Origin: Symbiodinium natans
Taxonomy: Eukaryota > Sar > Dinophyceae > Suessiales > Symbiodiniaceae
NCBI GenBank assembly: GCA_905221605.1
Contig: CAJNDS010002132.1
Coordinates: 486,799 to 550,798 of the forward strand
Reading direction: 5' to 3'
Length of the DNA: 64,000 bases
Below are positions 1-9,660 of the stretch, in pieces. The notes below the pieces were generated by a model. That model ran no database searches. It was given only the letters and a program-made list of their open reading frames with translations, and was not told the origin of the DNA. Both the position numbers and the translations under genes were made by a program. Numbering within the stretch: position 1 is the first letter of the stretch; the number at the start of each line of letters is the position of its first letter.

Positions 1-160
1 GGGTTTAGGGTTTAGGGTTTAGGGTTTAGGGTTTAGGGTTAGGTTTAGGGTTTAGGGTTTAGGGTTTAGGGTTTAGGGTTTAGGGTTTAGGGTTTAGGAT
101 TTAGGGTTTAGGGTTTAGGGCTTAGGGTCTAGGGTTTAGGGTTTAGGAATAGGGTTAGGG
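1..160 (+). repeat. Interstitial telomeric array (TTTAGGG)n at the left edge
   Basis: About twenty units of TTTAGGG read on the + strand with scattered one-base variants (TTTAGGA, CTTAGGG, TCTAGGG, one TTAGGG). The variants accumulate toward the right end, where the array decays into ordinary sequence. Because it touches the window edge I cannot tell whether it is longer, or whether it is a true chromosome end. Confidence 0.95.
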
Positions 161-251
161 TTCTTGTTTTTTTTCGAAGGTATCTGAAAAGGGGAACTGA
201 TGTCGGAGAAACTCCCCACGCCTGAGCTTTTTGGGAGGGCTCGGGATGGTT

Positions 252-368
252 CTTGGCTGCACTTAGACGGGTAGCTATAAATTATTGTTTTTTAGCTGCC
301 TTCTTCAGAAAAACAAATAAACCCAAAAAGGCTAAGGGTCTAAAGTTACAGGAAAGAACCACAAAGGG
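252..368 (+). mobile_element. Element D, copy 1
   Basis: A dispersed repeat of about 115 bp starting CTTGGCTGCACTTAG and ending AAAGAACCACAAAG. It aligns end to end with segments at 2698-2814 and 8291-8412, sharing the TAGCTGCC centre and the run AACCCAAAAAGG. No open frame and no clear terminal inverted repeat are visible, so the class (MITE, SINE or solo fragment) is open. Confidence 0.7.
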
Positions 369-422
369 TTGAGGCCCTAGCATTTCAGAGTTTGTCGTTT
401 TTGCCTTTAGGGCAGCATCTAC

Positions 423-552
423 GATTTCTTTAAGATAGCCCCAGAAAATGAACATATTCTTCCTTATACAGGTAATAACGGGAACAGTGTTTTTTTGTCT
501 TTCTTTTTTTGGGGTGGGGGGGGGGGGGGCTCTTAAGCAAATAGTAGGCATG
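423..552. mobile_element. Element M, copy 1 (inverted-repeat element)
   Basis: The ends are imperfect inverted repeats (left TTTCTTTAAGATAGCCCC, right GGGGCTCTTAAGCAAATAG). The interior, read on the minus strand, matches the copy at 5206-5322 (TATAAGGAAGAA motif followed by a T-rich stretch). A run of about 14 G just inside the right end looks like secondary expansion. Non-coding; a 96-aa open frame across it is interrupted-repeat noise. Confidence 0.6.
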
Positions 553-787
553 AAACTATGTAGCCTCTGCAAACAGCAAATTTAGAGTCGGTATCGATGG
601 CACCGGTGGCGTGCCCACAACTCCCACAAGCCCTCCGCCCTAAAACGCGAAGAGAGTTTAGGGTTTAGGGTTTAGGGCTTGGGGTTAGGGTTTCGGGTTT
701 CGGGTTTAGGGTTTCGGGTTTAGGGGGGAGACATGGACGGGCTGGTACCGAGAAGGGGAAAGCAGTTCTGAGGGACTCTGCCCCTAA

Positions 788-976
788 GATTAGGGTTTAG
801 GGTTTAGGGTTAGGGTTTAGGTTTAGGGTTAAGGATTTAGGGTTTAGGGTTTAGGGTTTAGGGTTTAGGGTCTAGGGCCTAGGGCCTAGGGTCCAGGGTC
901 TAGTCTAGGGTCTAGGGTTTAGGGTTTAGGGTTCAGGGTTCAGGGTTCAGGGTTTAGGGTTTAGAGTTTAGGGTTA
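788..976 (+). repeat. Degenerate telomeric array with TCTAGGG and TTCAGGG blocks
   Basis: TTTAGGG units give way near 870-930 to runs of TCTAGGG and CCTAGGG and near 930-955 to TTCAGGG. Variants are clustered rather than scattered, as expected if they spread by local duplication. A smaller array lies at 658-727. Confidence 0.93.
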
Positions 977-1635
977 ATATAGTGAGGAGATCCATGTAGG
1001 GCTCATTGTACTGCAAGGAGGGCCTCCCCTTAACATACTAACTGTAGTTAAGCGGCTAATAACCTAATCTCATAACCCAATTTAGGGTTCTTATAGCTCT
1101 GCTTATTACTAGGGGGGGGGGGGGGGGTCCGTCCCCTCCTTGTAAAGGAACTACCAATATGACTCATCCAAATGATACACATCTGCCTCTCGCAATAATA
1201 GTACAGTGAGGAGGAAGGTGTTCTAAGATTCTAAGGGCTATAGCTGCATTAACTCAACTCTCGCTATTTCGAAGAAGATAGTTAGCATAGAGTAACAAAC
1301 ACTGTCTCAGGTTGGCTGTAGAGCAGTAGCATGTGTTCAAAGTCGTAGAACTAGTCGAATTGGAGGAGGGCAGGTAGTTCCATTGGATTTTAACTAACCC
1401 CTCGCAAATTGTCAACTTTAATCTTTCGACAACTTCAAACAGGCTAGCCCGAGCGCTGAGGAAGACTAAACTACCTTATCAAAACATTATGAACGTAATC
1501 TCATGTCTCCTAAGTACTACCCACAGCAGATTCGGAAACTTGGGTCTGCAAGGAAGCAACCTTAACAAGCCGCAACGAGGGCTTCGGGCCAAAAAGGATT
1601 GGGGCAAATACGCCCCCCACCCCCCCCCCCCTCCC
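977..1635. other. Non-telomeric spacer, no gene seen
   Basis: About 660 bp of mixed-composition sequence without a convincing open frame. It contains a G run at about 1112-1127 and a C-rich tract at 1609-1636 that leads straight into a CCCTAAA array. I found no second copy of the central part in this window. Confidence 0.5.
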
Positions 1636-1882
1636 CCCTAAACTCTAAACCCTAACCCCCTAAACCTTAAACCCTAAACCCGAAACCTTAAACCCTAAGT
1701 CCTAAACCCTAGCTACCCGACAAGTGCGTGCCGGAGCGCGTGGCATGCTCTTGAAGATGTTGGACGGTGACTAGGCGCACGGGGTTCTGCCGGGGTTGAG
1801 GGTGATAAACCCTAAACCCTAAACCCTAAACCCTAAACCCTAAACCCTAAACCCTAAACCCTGAACCCTAAACCCTAAACCC
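1636..1882 (-). repeat. Two CCCTAAA arrays around a short spacer
   Basis: C-strand telomeric repeats at 1636-1710 (degenerate, with CCGAAA and CCTTAAA variants) and 1808-1882 (nearly perfect, about ten units), separated by about 95 bp of unique GC-rich sequence. Confidence 0.93.
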
Positions 1883-2697
1883 TCTACCTTGGGCCCTTAA
1901 GGTTGTGCGCTTAAGTCCCTTTTTAGGGATCCCTTAGGGAATATAAGGGCCATAATAGGAGCTTCTTAAGGGAAACCTTTGGGGGTGGTACGAGTCGGAA
2001 TCCCTTGATACAGGGAGTTACACCACTCGCCAACCCTGAACTCCGAGCGTAATGTTGGATTCGGAGGTTTTAAGTTCAAGTTCGAATGCAGGGTCCGGGG
2101 CTTTAGGGCTTGAGGAACACGATGCATATGTGTCGTAAGCAGGAGCTGTGCTTCCCCCCCCCCCCCCCCCCGAAAAGAAACAAAAACGCGCCACACAGGA
2201 GTTCGGAACGTACTGCTTCTGCCTCAACCGCAAATCTTAAGGACAATCAGTGCCCAGCTGTGATGCACAAACCCTAAACCCTAAACCCTAAACCAGCAAG
2301 TGCAATGGGCGCACGTCTGCACATATCTCAGCTCAATGATTTTGAGTCGAGAGAGTCTTGTCTGAACGATCTTGAGTCTATCGATTGGTTTGGCCTTCTT
2401 CGAAACGAAAGATGAACACGACCATGTGGGAACCGCACAGTGACACGCACAACGCCACTTGAAAGATTGGCACCTCCTACCTCCGATTTCCTCCAGCCTC
2501 CAGAGATTCATCCATGAATGTTGCGTACTTTGACAAACAAATGGGGATAGGGATTGGATTAGAACAGACACGTCTGAGAGGGTGTCCTTGGACACCTGAA
2601 TTCAGCAAGGTTGGCCTCGAGTTCCTTCAAGAGACCAATCATAGAACAAGATATCTGTTGGACTGTTGGAAACCTGGGGCCTAAGGGCCTAGTTATA
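1883..2697. other. Spacer with an 18-bp C run, no gene seen
   Basis: Mostly unique sequence interrupted by a short CCCTAAA block at 2270-2293 and a run of 18 C at 2154-2171. Minus-strand open frames of 70-104 aa occur here but show no domain, and they overlap each other in different frames. Confidence 0.45.
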
Positions 2698-2814
2698 CCT
2701 TGGCTGCACTCAGGAGGGTAGCTATAAATTAAACTTTTAGCTGCCTTATTAAGAAACCCAATGAACGCAAAAAGGGTAAAGATCCAAAGTTACAGTAAAG
2801 AACCACAAAGAAGC
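2698..2814 (+). mobile_element. Element D, copy 2
   Basis: Begins CCTTGGCTGCACTCAGG and ends AAGAACCACAAAGAAGC. It is collinear with copies at 252 and 8291, with small indels in the AT-rich centre. The surrounding sequences of the three copies do not match, which supports dispersal rather than tandem duplication. Confidence 0.7.
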
Positions 2815-2904
2815 AATGGTTGAGAATATCGAATAAGGCAAGTGCGAGGGCGAGCCAATCAGTCGGATGCGATGGCCGCCGCGAATTTCTTCATCTGCTG
2901 GTTC

Positions 2905-2979
2905 AGGGTTTAGGGTTTAGGGTTTAGGGTTTAGGGTTTAGGGTTTAGGGTTTAGGGTTTAGGGTTTAGGGTTTAGGGT
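2905..2979 (+). repeat. Telomeric array (TTTAGGG)n, near perfect
   Basis: Ten uninterrupted TTTAGGG units with sharp edges on both sides, suggesting a comparatively young insertion or recent homogenisation. Confidence 0.95.
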
Positions 2980-3373
2980 CAGATACTTCACTTCAGCCTC
3001 CAGCTCGGGCTTTGCGCTTGCGCTGGTCATCCTTCACTACGCCGGCCCGCCATGCGGAGGAAGTGGAGTCGGTCTTCACAAGGATCTCCACTCTTGCCTC
3101 GATGACGCCCCGGAAAGTTAGAGGCGAAGGCGACATGACATCTTCAGGCCCCGCCAGCAAGCAAGGCAACGACGAAGGCGGAGCCAAGAAGAAATCCTCA
3201 ACATTTGATTCTTATTATGATTGTTACTAGCATAATATGTCACTACTAAACCCTAAACCCTACATGTGCTAAAAAAACACAGCAAACCCACAGCAAGGGG
3301 AAACAACTAGCAGCAAGCAGCTGATATCTGCAGACTTTCCTAAAGGAGGTGTTCCTTCCAGACTTGAAGTCCG
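2980..3373. other. Spacer with a 72-codon open frame
   Basis: GC-rich sequence between two arrays. A plus-strand frame (3012-3230) opens here, with an overlapping minus-strand frame. It has charged, low-complexity composition (RKVRGEGD, SKQGNDEGGAKKK) and no recognisable domain. A short CCCTAAACCCTA block sits at 3246. I would not call it a gene without transcript data. Confidence 0.35.
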
Positions 3374-3460
3374 AAACCCTAAACCCTAAACCCTAAACCC
3401 TAATCCCTAAACCCTAAACCCTAAACCCTAAACCCGAATCTCAAACCCCAAGCCCTAAAC
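3374..3460 (-). repeat. CCCTAAA array, decaying at the right end
   Basis: About seven clean units followed by variants (CCCGAAT, CCCCAAG). Confidence 0.92.
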
Positions 3461-3554
3461 CCTGAAAAGCCTCGACCTTTGGGGTGGCCGAGACGCCTCC
3501 CTAAACTCAAAAGCCCAAACCCTGCACCCTAAACAACCCCTTGGGGCTTCGCGT

Positions 3555-3617
3555 TAGGGTCTAGGGTCTAGGGTCTAGGGTCTAGCGTCTAGGGTTTAGG
3601 GTCTAGGGTTTAGGGTC
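3555..3617 (+). repeat. TCTAGGG variant array
   Basis: Seven of the nine units are TCTAGGG (one TCTAGCG), i.e. the T-to-C variant has been amplified within this array. Confidence 0.85.
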
Positions 3618-3696
3618 ATAGAGCTTAGGGCACGGACCATCGAGCTGAACATGCCCGGGAAGCCGTTGAAGAAGTGGCCTTTTGCAGCAGAGTCTC

Positions 3697-3853
3697 TTAG
3701 TTGCTGAGTTCCCTAAACCCTAAACCCTAAACCCTGAACCCTGAACCCTAAACCCTAAACCCTAGACCCTAAACCCCAAAAAAGTGTACACTTTCAGTTC
3801 TGTAGGGGTTCTAGTATCCCCAAAACGTGTAAAGTGTGCTCACACAGCTACTA
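3697..3853. mobile_element. Element J, copy 1, carrying an internal CCCTAAA array
   Basis: Terminal inverted repeats TTAGTTGCTGAGT and ACACAGCTACTAG bracket the element. After the left end comes a CCCTAAA array (3711-3773), then a unique part with GTGTACACTTTCAGTT and AAAACGTGTAAAGTGT. The second copy at 37861-38069 has the same parts in the same order, but its array is TTTAGGG, i.e. of opposite orientation. Confidence 0.75.
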
Positions 3854-3905
3854 GAGGCTTCTCCATGGGATGTCAGGAGAGGCCCCGTGCAGAAGGACCC
3901 ATGAC

Positions 3906-4052
3906 AGGGTTTAGGGTTTAGGGTTCAGGGTTCAGGGTTCAGGGTTCAGGGTTCAGGGTTTAGAGTTCAGGATTCAGGGTGCAGGGTTCAGGGTTTAGGG
4001 TTCAGGGTTTAAAGTTCAGGATTCAGGGTTCAGGGTTTAGGGTCTAGGGTTG
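3906..4052 (+). repeat. TTCAGGG-dominated telomeric variant array
   Basis: Roughly twenty heptamers, most of them TTCAGGG, with TTTAGGG, TGCAGGG and ATTCAGG exceptions. Heptamer phase is preserved throughout. Confidence 0.9.
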
Positions 4053-4275
4053 TTTTCTCAAACCTTGAGGCCCTGGGTCTGGCGACCACCCCACCTACCC
4101 TGAACCCTAAACCCTAAAGTATGAACCCTTAATGTTGCACCCACTTAGTATCGTTTTTGGTTATGGTTTAGGGTATAGGTGAAGCGAAGTTCCGGACAAA
4201 GTCTTGAGGATTACCCTATTGACAAGGGCTACCCGCAATTCTGCGAAGTTCTTCGCTCGGGATTTGGGGAAAAAC

Positions 4276-4360
4276 TAAACCCTAAACCCTAAACCCTAAA
4301 ACCCTAAAACCCTAAACCCTAAACCCTAAACCCAAAACCCAAAACCCTAAACCCTAAACC
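4276..4360 (-). repeat. CCCTAAA array with length variants
   Basis: Contains both 7-bp units and 8-bp units (AAAACCCT), showing slippage in the A run. Confidence 0.92.
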
Positions 4361-4455
4361 ACCCCACCGAGACCGCGGCTCACGGACTTGGAGCAATCAC
4401 CATCCTTGCAGTCGACTTCCGTCATCCTGCCGTGCTCGCATGCCACAACCCTGAA

Positions 4456-4550
4456 TAGGGTTTAGGGTTTAGGGTTTAGGGTTTAGGGTTTAGGGTTTAG
4501 GGTTTAGGGTTTAGGGTTTAGGGTTTAGGGTTTAGGGTTTAGGGTTTAGG
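4456..4550 (+). repeat. Perfect TTTAGGG array
   Basis: Thirteen consecutive identical units, ending GTTTAGG immediately before an E-like element that starts CTACTAGACC. Confidence 0.96.
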
Positions 4551-4680
4551 CCTACTAGACCCAAGAGTAACCAGCGAATAAAAAAGGGTGCCCTTGTTGG
4601 TTTATGAAAGGGGCTTCTGAGGGAACCTAAACCCCAATAAAGGGAATGAGGGCCTACTCTGGGTCCAAGAATCCTTAGGC
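4551..4680 (+). mobile_element. Element E (subtype TAGACC), copy at 4.6 kb
   Basis: Starts CTAGACCCAAGAGTAACC and ends GGCCTACTCTGGGTCC. The core AAGGGTGCCCTTGTTGG, then GGGGCTTCTGAGGGAACCTA, then AAAGGGAATGAGGG, is shared with copies at 17.13, 18.41, 39.63 and 57.83 kb. It abuts a telomeric array on the left, as does the 17.13-kb copy, both joined after GTTTAGG. No coding capacity. Confidence 0.75.
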
Positions 4681-4727
4681 TTTTCTTCTATACCAAGGTG
4701 CTCGAGTCTCGGGCGGCCATATTCGGG

Positions 4728-5100
4728 TCTAGGGTTTAGGGTTTTGGTATTTAGGGTTTAGGGTTTAGGTTCAGGGCAACCATGTAACCCAGAATCAGTT
4801 TTAGTATCCTTTTCAACCACCCTTCACGCTCCCGGTGCTTTACCACAGGAGGCATGTGCCCATAGGATACTTCGACCAAACAGGGACTTTTTAGAGAGCT
4901 AGACTGCGGCCCAGGTATCCTAAACCCCACACCCACTGGAATGTCCAGAAATTAATCCCTAGGCACCCCCTCGAACCACATGAAGCTCCTAAATCCTAAA
5001 CCCTAAACCCTAAACCCGAAACCCAAAACTCTGGAAACCTTGAGCCCATCAGATCCTAACCCCCGAACAGCGCTCAAGCACCCTCAGCCCGGAAGCCAAA
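4728..5100. other. Spacer between short arrays, no gene seen
   Basis: Short TTTAGGG block (4728-4768) and short CCCTAAA block (4988-5018) around about 200 bp of unique sequence. A 61-codon minus-strand frame starts in the spacer and ends inside the repeat (C-terminal LNLNPKP), so it is repeat-derived at its end. Confidence 0.4.
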
Positions 5101-5197
5101 AGGTTTAGGGTTTAGGGTTAAGGGTTAAGGGTTTAGGGTTTAGGGTTTAGGGTTATAGGGTTTAGGGTTTAGGGTTTAGGGTTTAGGGTTTAGGGTT
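5101..5197 (+). repeat. TTTAGGG array
   Basis: Thirteen units with a few indel variants (TTAAGGG, TTATAGGG). It adjoins element M copy 2. Confidence 0.94.
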
Positions 5198-5205
5198 TCC
5201 CCAAA

Positions 5206-5322
5206 CTACTATTTGCTTGAGAACCCCATAAAGATCAAAGATACTAATCCCGAAATTGCCCTTATAAGGAAGAACATTTTCATTTTTATTTCATTTTTAC
5301 TAGGGGGTTCTTAAGCAATCAG
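5206..5322. mobile_element. Element M, copy 2
   Basis: Inverted ends ACTATTTGCTTGAGAACCCC and GGGGGTTCTTAAGCAATCAGG (18-20 bp, imperfect). The interior TATAAGGAAGAACATTTT and T-rich stretch match the reverse complement of 423-552. About 117 bp and non-coding, which is typical of a MITE. Confidence 0.7.
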
Positions 5323-5539
5323 GAGCAAACGCTGAAAGCAAACCCCCACCCCACCATTGAGCTGGGCTAGGTTGTCGGCTTTGGAGAGGGGAGGAGGGGC
5401 TGTAGGGTTTAGGGTTTAGGGTTTAGGGCTAATTCAGTATCTTGGGTAGAGGGCGGAGGAGGAATTTGTTCGGACTCGGATCCTTGCGTGTTTCTTTGGA
5501 TGCTTCCGGGTGGAGGATGCTCTTCTGAGGGAGGCGGTC

Positions 5540-5645
5540 TAGGGTTTAGGGTTTAGGGTTTAGAGGTAGGGTTTAAGGTTTAGGGTTTAGGGTTTAAGGT
5601 TTAGGGTTTAGGTTTAGGGTTTACGGTTCAGGGTCTAGGGTTTAG
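5540..5645 (+). repeat. Degenerate TTTAGGG array
   Basis: About fifteen units with TTTAAGG, TTTACGG and TTCAGGG variants and several one-base deletions. Confidence 0.9.
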
Positions 5646-5734
5646 GCTGGGGTCCTCTTCTGGAGACCATCGCTGGAGGTCTCCGTGAAGACCTCAGGTT
5701 CGTGAAGCCTAGCAATCCTCTACCCACCATTCAT

Positions 5735-5827
5735 GGGTTTAGGGTTTAGGGTTTAGGGTTTAGGGTTTAGGCTTTAGGCTTTAGGCTTTAGGGTTTTGGC
5801 TTTAGGCTTTAGGCTTTAGGGTTTAGG
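5735..5827 (+). repeat. TTTAGGG/TTTAGGC array
   Basis: Clean TTTAGGG units followed by six TTTAGGC-type units, another locally amplified variant. Ends directly at element A copy 1. Confidence 0.92.
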
Positions 5828-5868
5828 GATGTTCCCCCTTATATTGGCAGTCCTTGATGGGGATTAAG
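5828..5868 (+). mobile_element. Element A, left half only
   Basis: GATGTTCCCCCTTATATTGG followed by CAGTCCTTGATGGGGATTAAG matches the left half of the complete element at 14400-14491. The right half is missing, and what follows matches no other A copy, so this is a truncated copy. Confidence 0.7.
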
Positions 5869-6391
5869 CCTTGAACGGCTGTAGTGCTACCTGGACCCCC
5901 ATCTGTGGTTCCTTGTCGGGGTACTGTACCCCCCGAGACACCCCAAAAACCCTCACAACCCTCACAGCCACAAGAACCCCTAAACAAGAATATCCAGAAC
6001 AAATCTACAACCCTTAACGAGCCCTAACCCCAAACCCCTACAAACCCTTGAAACACAAAGCAAACACCAACAAACACACACTAAAATAGCCCGTAAGAAA
6101 ACCATTAAAAGAAAACACGAAAAACAAAAGCCATAAACAAAAAAGCATTTCAAAAAACAAGCAACAAGACAAACATCACGGAAGATCCTACGACTTTAAA
6201 GCCCTTAAACATCATTCAAAGGAAACTCGGAAAAATAATGATAATTATAAATATAAAAAAACAAACAAAAACATTTAACAAACAAAAAAACAGACGATCC
6301 TGAGGCGTCGCTCCTTGTGGGTCTCGGTGTGCATCTGCCCATCGCTGCCCATGGCCTCAGCGCTCCGGGCTTCCGACTCCTAAACCCGGGC
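5869..6391. other. Strand-asymmetric A/C-rich spacer
   Basis: From about 5930 to 6300 the plus strand is almost devoid of G and T (runs such as AAACAAACAAAAACATTT). It is not a simple tandem repeat and has no open frame. It may be a heavily mutated CCCTAAA-derived stretch or an AT-rich non-coding spacer. Confidence 0.5.
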
Positions 6392-6725
6392 TTCGGGTTT
6401 AGGGTTTAGGGCAAGGGTTTAGGGTTTAGGGTTCAGGGCTTAGGGCTTGGGGTTTAGGGTTTAGGGTTCAGGGCTTAGGGCTTAGGGCTTAGGGTTTAGG
6501 GCTTAGGGCTTAGGGCTTAGGGTTTAGGGTTTAGGGTTTAGGGTTTAGGGTGCAGGGCTTAGCGTTAAGGGTTGAGGGTTTAAGGGTTAAGGGTTTAGGG
6601 TTTTTTACAGGGTTTTGGGGTTTTAGGGGTTTAGGGTTGGGGTTTTAGGGGTTTAGGATTTAGGGGCTGGGGGCTTAGGGTTTAGGATCTGGGGGTTTAG
6701 GGATTGGGGTTTAGGGGTTCAGGTT
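6392..6725 (+). repeat. Long degenerate telomeric array
   Basis: About 330 bp that starts as clean TTTAGGG/CTTAGGG heptamers and becomes progressively irregular (GGGGTTTTAGGGG, GGGGGTTTAGG), with G and T runs of variable length. This looks like an old array eroded by slippage. Confidence 0.9.
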
Positions 6726-6835
6726 TTGTTTTTTATGTTTGCCATGCGCAGCCAGCGGTCCTGGGGTGTTGGTTCGTCCTGCATGCCCTAATACCCCAGG
6801 ACTTGCTTCTGCTTTTCCTTGGCACCTACTTCTCA

Positions 6836-6892
6836 TAAACCCTAAACCCTAAACCCTAAACCCTAAACCCTAAACCCTAAACCCTAAACCCA
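6836..6892 (-). repeat. Perfect CCCTAAA array
   Basis: Eight identical units with sharp borders. Confidence 0.95.
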
Positions 6893-7051
6893 ACTTTATG
6901 GTTTAGTCCTTAGGCTTTATTTGTGAATTCGGTACAGGGATGTGGGGCGACGGCTTAGCGCCAGAAAAACAACCCAACTCGGGACCCTCCCACCCGCTGA
7001 GGGCAGGTCCAGGAGGAAAGTTCCCATCCGCAAGCTTCTCTATAAGGGGGG

Positions 7052-7145
7052 AGGGTTTAGGGTTTAGGGTTTAGGGTTTAGGGTTTAGGGTTTAGGGTTT
7101 AGGGTTTATGGTTTAGGGTTTAGGATTTAGGGTTTAGGGTTTAGG
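7052..7145 (+). repeat. TTTAGGG array
   Basis: About thirteen units with two point variants (TTTATGG, TTTAGGA). Confidence 0.95.
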
Positions 7146-7227
7146 AGCAAGCTACATAAGGGTACCAAGGGCCATGCAAGGGCTAGATGCGACGGGTATG
7201 CATGCAGACAACTTCCCACGGAAAACT

Positions 7228-7301
7228 GCCCTAACCCTAAACCCTAAACCCTGAACGCCTAAACCCTAAACCCTAAACCCTAAACCCTAAACCCTAAACC
7301 C
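7228..7301 (-). repeat. CCCTAAA array
   Basis: Ten units with one CCCTGAACG variant. Confidence 0.94.
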
Positions 7302-7717
7302 AGACTACACTTCAGTCTAACCCCTAGCCCTAGACCCATAAACTCGAAGCCCAAGGTGCCGAAAACTTGCTGACGGTCACGTGCGCGGGCTGCTCCCTGG
7401 CCACACGCGACCAGGAAAACTCTTAGATATAGAAGTGCACACGTTGTTTTTGCGCCTACATACGTAAATGCGCACTTGTTCACAACCAGCCGCCGACCGC
7501 CGATGCCCAAGACAATGAAGCAGTGAAGCGGCAGGAAAAGTGCGGGCTAGGATCCCTAAACCCTGCAAAGGTTTAGGGCGTAGGGTTTATAGTTGAGGTT
7601 TAGGGTTCAGGGTTTAGGGTTAGGGGTTGAGGTTTTGGGTTGAGGAGTTTAAGGCTTCAAAGGTCAAAACGTACACAAAGTCCCAGTGTTGTAAGAGCAG
7701 AGAGCACCAGCGACACC
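7302..7717. other. Spacer followed by a decayed G-strand array
   Basis: About 260 bp of unique GC-rich sequence, with overlapping minus-strand frames of 60-76 aa and no domain seen, then a poorly conserved TTTAGGG stretch at 7568-7640. Confidence 0.4.
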
Positions 7718-7805
7718 TAAACCCTAAACCCTAAACCCTAAGCCCTAAGCCCTAAGCCCTAAACTCTAAACCCTAAACCCTAAACCCTAAACCCTCAACC
7801 CTACC
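7718..7805 (-). repeat. CCCTAAA/CCCTAAG array
   Basis: Twelve units, including a block of three CCCTAAG units. Confidence 0.94.
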
Positions 7806-7879
7806 CCTGATCGGTCCGCCGAAAGATGTTCGCCGCCTCGCCTCAGCACCAGAACAGCCCGCAGAACCTTGGGTTTCCT

Positions 7880-7940
7880 GCTTAGGGTTTAGGGTTTAGG
7901 GCCGGCAGTCGGGCCCTAAACCCTACACCCTAAACCCTGC
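7880..7940. repeat. Head-to-head telomeric junction
   Basis: Three to four TTTAGGG units run into CCCTAAA units across a short linker (GCCGGCAGTCGGGC). G-strand followed by C-strand on one strand is the order expected at an end-to-end telomere fusion, although an inverted insertion would look the same. Confidence 0.85.
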
Positions 7941-8068
7941 CTCCAAATCCTTTGGCTGCATCGGCTGCGGAATCTCTCCATGCAAGCGCTTCTGTCGAGA
8001 TTGAGAGGGTGAGAACAGAAACAACCCGAATCCCCCCTGATCCCTGAACCTTGAACCCTTTTTCAACC

Positions 8069-8152
8069 CCATGTAAACCCTATACAAATCCTATATAAAT
8101 CCCATATAAATCCTATATAAAACCCTAAATATACCCTACTATATAAACCCTA
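8069..8152. repeat. CCTATATAAA-type tandem repeat
   Basis: A run of about 13-bp units of the form CCTATATAAAT, grading at the right end into ordinary CCCTAAA-like motifs. It looks like a telomeric unit expanded by an internal TATA insertion and then duplicated. Confidence 0.65.
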
Positions 8153-8290
8153 AGCCCTACAATTTATAAACTTAAACACAAAGCGTGAACCCGTGAATCC
8201 TCAGTATCAAGCCCCACACTCCCCCAGAACTCAAAACAAACCCCGAGAATCCCTAAACCCTCCCAACGAGGCCCAAACAACCGCCCTAAA

Positions 8291-8412
8291 CCTTGGCTGC
8301 ACTTAGGACGGTGATTTTAATAAGTTTAGAATTTTAGCTGCCTTGTCAAGAAACCCAAGAAACCCAAAAAGGCCAAGGATCTAGAGTTACAGTAAGGCAC
8401 CACGAAGAAACG
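8291..8412 (+). mobile_element. Element D, copy 3
   Basis: CCTTGGCTGCACTTAGGACGG through AGTAAGGCACCACGAAGAAACGC, collinear with 252-368 and 2698-2814. It differs mainly in the AT-rich centre. Confidence 0.7.
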
Positions 8413-8499
8413 CTCAACCCTAAACCCTAACCCCTACTGGCCTTACGTGGGCTTGGTGTTGGGCAGTTGGTACTGATACAAGAGGACCCCGGAATGACA

Positions 8500-8575
8500 T
8501 CTAAACCCTATACCCTAAACCCTAAACCCTAAACCCTAAACCCTAAACCCTAAGCCCTAAGCCCTAAGCCCTAAG
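8500..8575 (-). repeat. CCCTAAA array with CCCTAAG block
   Basis: About ten units; the last four are CCCTAAG. Confidence 0.94.
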
Positions 8576-8906
8576 TCCCGAAGCCGTCAACCCTAAACCC
8601 TACACCCTGGAAGTTGGTAGCGAACCCCAAAAGGAACTGCACTTGAGCCGTCACGGGAACTATAGACCTTAAAACCCGACACTACATCCTATAGAGCCGT
8701 AACAAAGCGGTCATATGGGCATTTCCCAAGGGGTACCGGGATTTAGGACTTAGGATTTAGGGGTTTGAGGGTTTAGGATTTGAGGTTCAGGCACCCCTAC
8801 TTCCAGGAAACCGATGATCATAAATTCGTAGAGCCCGCAAGGGGGTGTAAAGTCTGTAAACAATACCTACTACTTTGGGCTATTTGGAGCCTGAGGGTAA
8901 GCCTTT
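8576..8906. other. Spacer, no gene seen
   Basis: Unique sequence with a short degenerate TTTAGGG-like run at about 8750-8790. No open frame above 60 codons with any recognisable feature. Confidence 0.4.
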
Positions 8907-9010
8907 AAAAAAGATGGCCCTTAAAGCCCTCTGAAAAATATTCCTAGTTATGATCCTCTTAAACCCAACAAGGGAAAAACAAAACGTCCCAAAGCCGTAC
9001 CGAGTTAAAG
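8907..9010 (+). mobile_element. Element K, uninterrupted copy
   Basis: Reads GATGGCCCTTAAAGCCCTCTG, then AAAAATATTCCTAGTTATGA, then TCCTCTTAAACCCAACAAGGG. It is collinear with 28727-28819 and, apart from a telomeric insertion, with 31384-31522. It provides the empty-site reference for that insertion. Fragments at 37534 and 47317 share its right half. Confidence 0.7.
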
Positions 9011-9293
9011 AAATCAAACGCGATGGCTATGGACTCCCACACATCTGCGCCTCTGCGCAATCTCACCACCCCGCTGAGGGAACATGAACCTTTGGTTGGG
9101 TTTGGCGTTTAGGTTTTAGGGTTTAGGGTTGAGGGTTTGGGGTTTGAGGGTTTGGTAAGAGTTGGAGGGTTTGGGGCTTGCTTATCGTAGGTTCCCGCCA
9201 CCTATGAATCATGCAATCAAGAGCATGCCTGTTATGGGGCACATGAGGTAAGCCTGGCACTCAAAAAAAGGAGCACGGGTATCTCTGGCTCAC

Positions 9294-9342
9294 CTAAACC
9301 CTAAACCGTAAACCCTAAACCCTAAACCCTAAACCCTAAACC
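9294..9342 (-). repeat. CCCTAAA array
   Basis: Six to seven units, one CCGTAAA variant at each end. Confidence 0.93.
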
Positions 9343-9660
9343 GTCCCTAACTCACAAATCCTGCAAGTGAACTCCTTGATCTCCCACAACGCCCACCTTA
9401 AACACCTGCACTCTAAACTCCCATGCCCTGACTAAACCCTAGACCCTAAACCCTAAACCCTAAAGTCTTTGCTGAGGGCTCGCTACCAACACTTGAGAGC
9501 CCGAAGCCGTCCGAGCTTCGCGAGCGACCTGAGAGCACCGAACGTGCAGCCCAGGTAAAGCTGGGGCTGCTGGACGCTCCAAAGCAAGGTAAGGCCCACG
9601 GGCCGTCAAGGCGGTCGAGCCTTTGAGTGTCAAAGGTAAAGACCCTAAACCCAAGACCTT

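Noticed and set aside
1-160. A true chromosome end at the left edge of the window
   Set aside because: The array is short, variant-rich and reads TTTAGGG away from the edge, whereas a left-hand chromosome end should read CCCTAAA on the plus strand.
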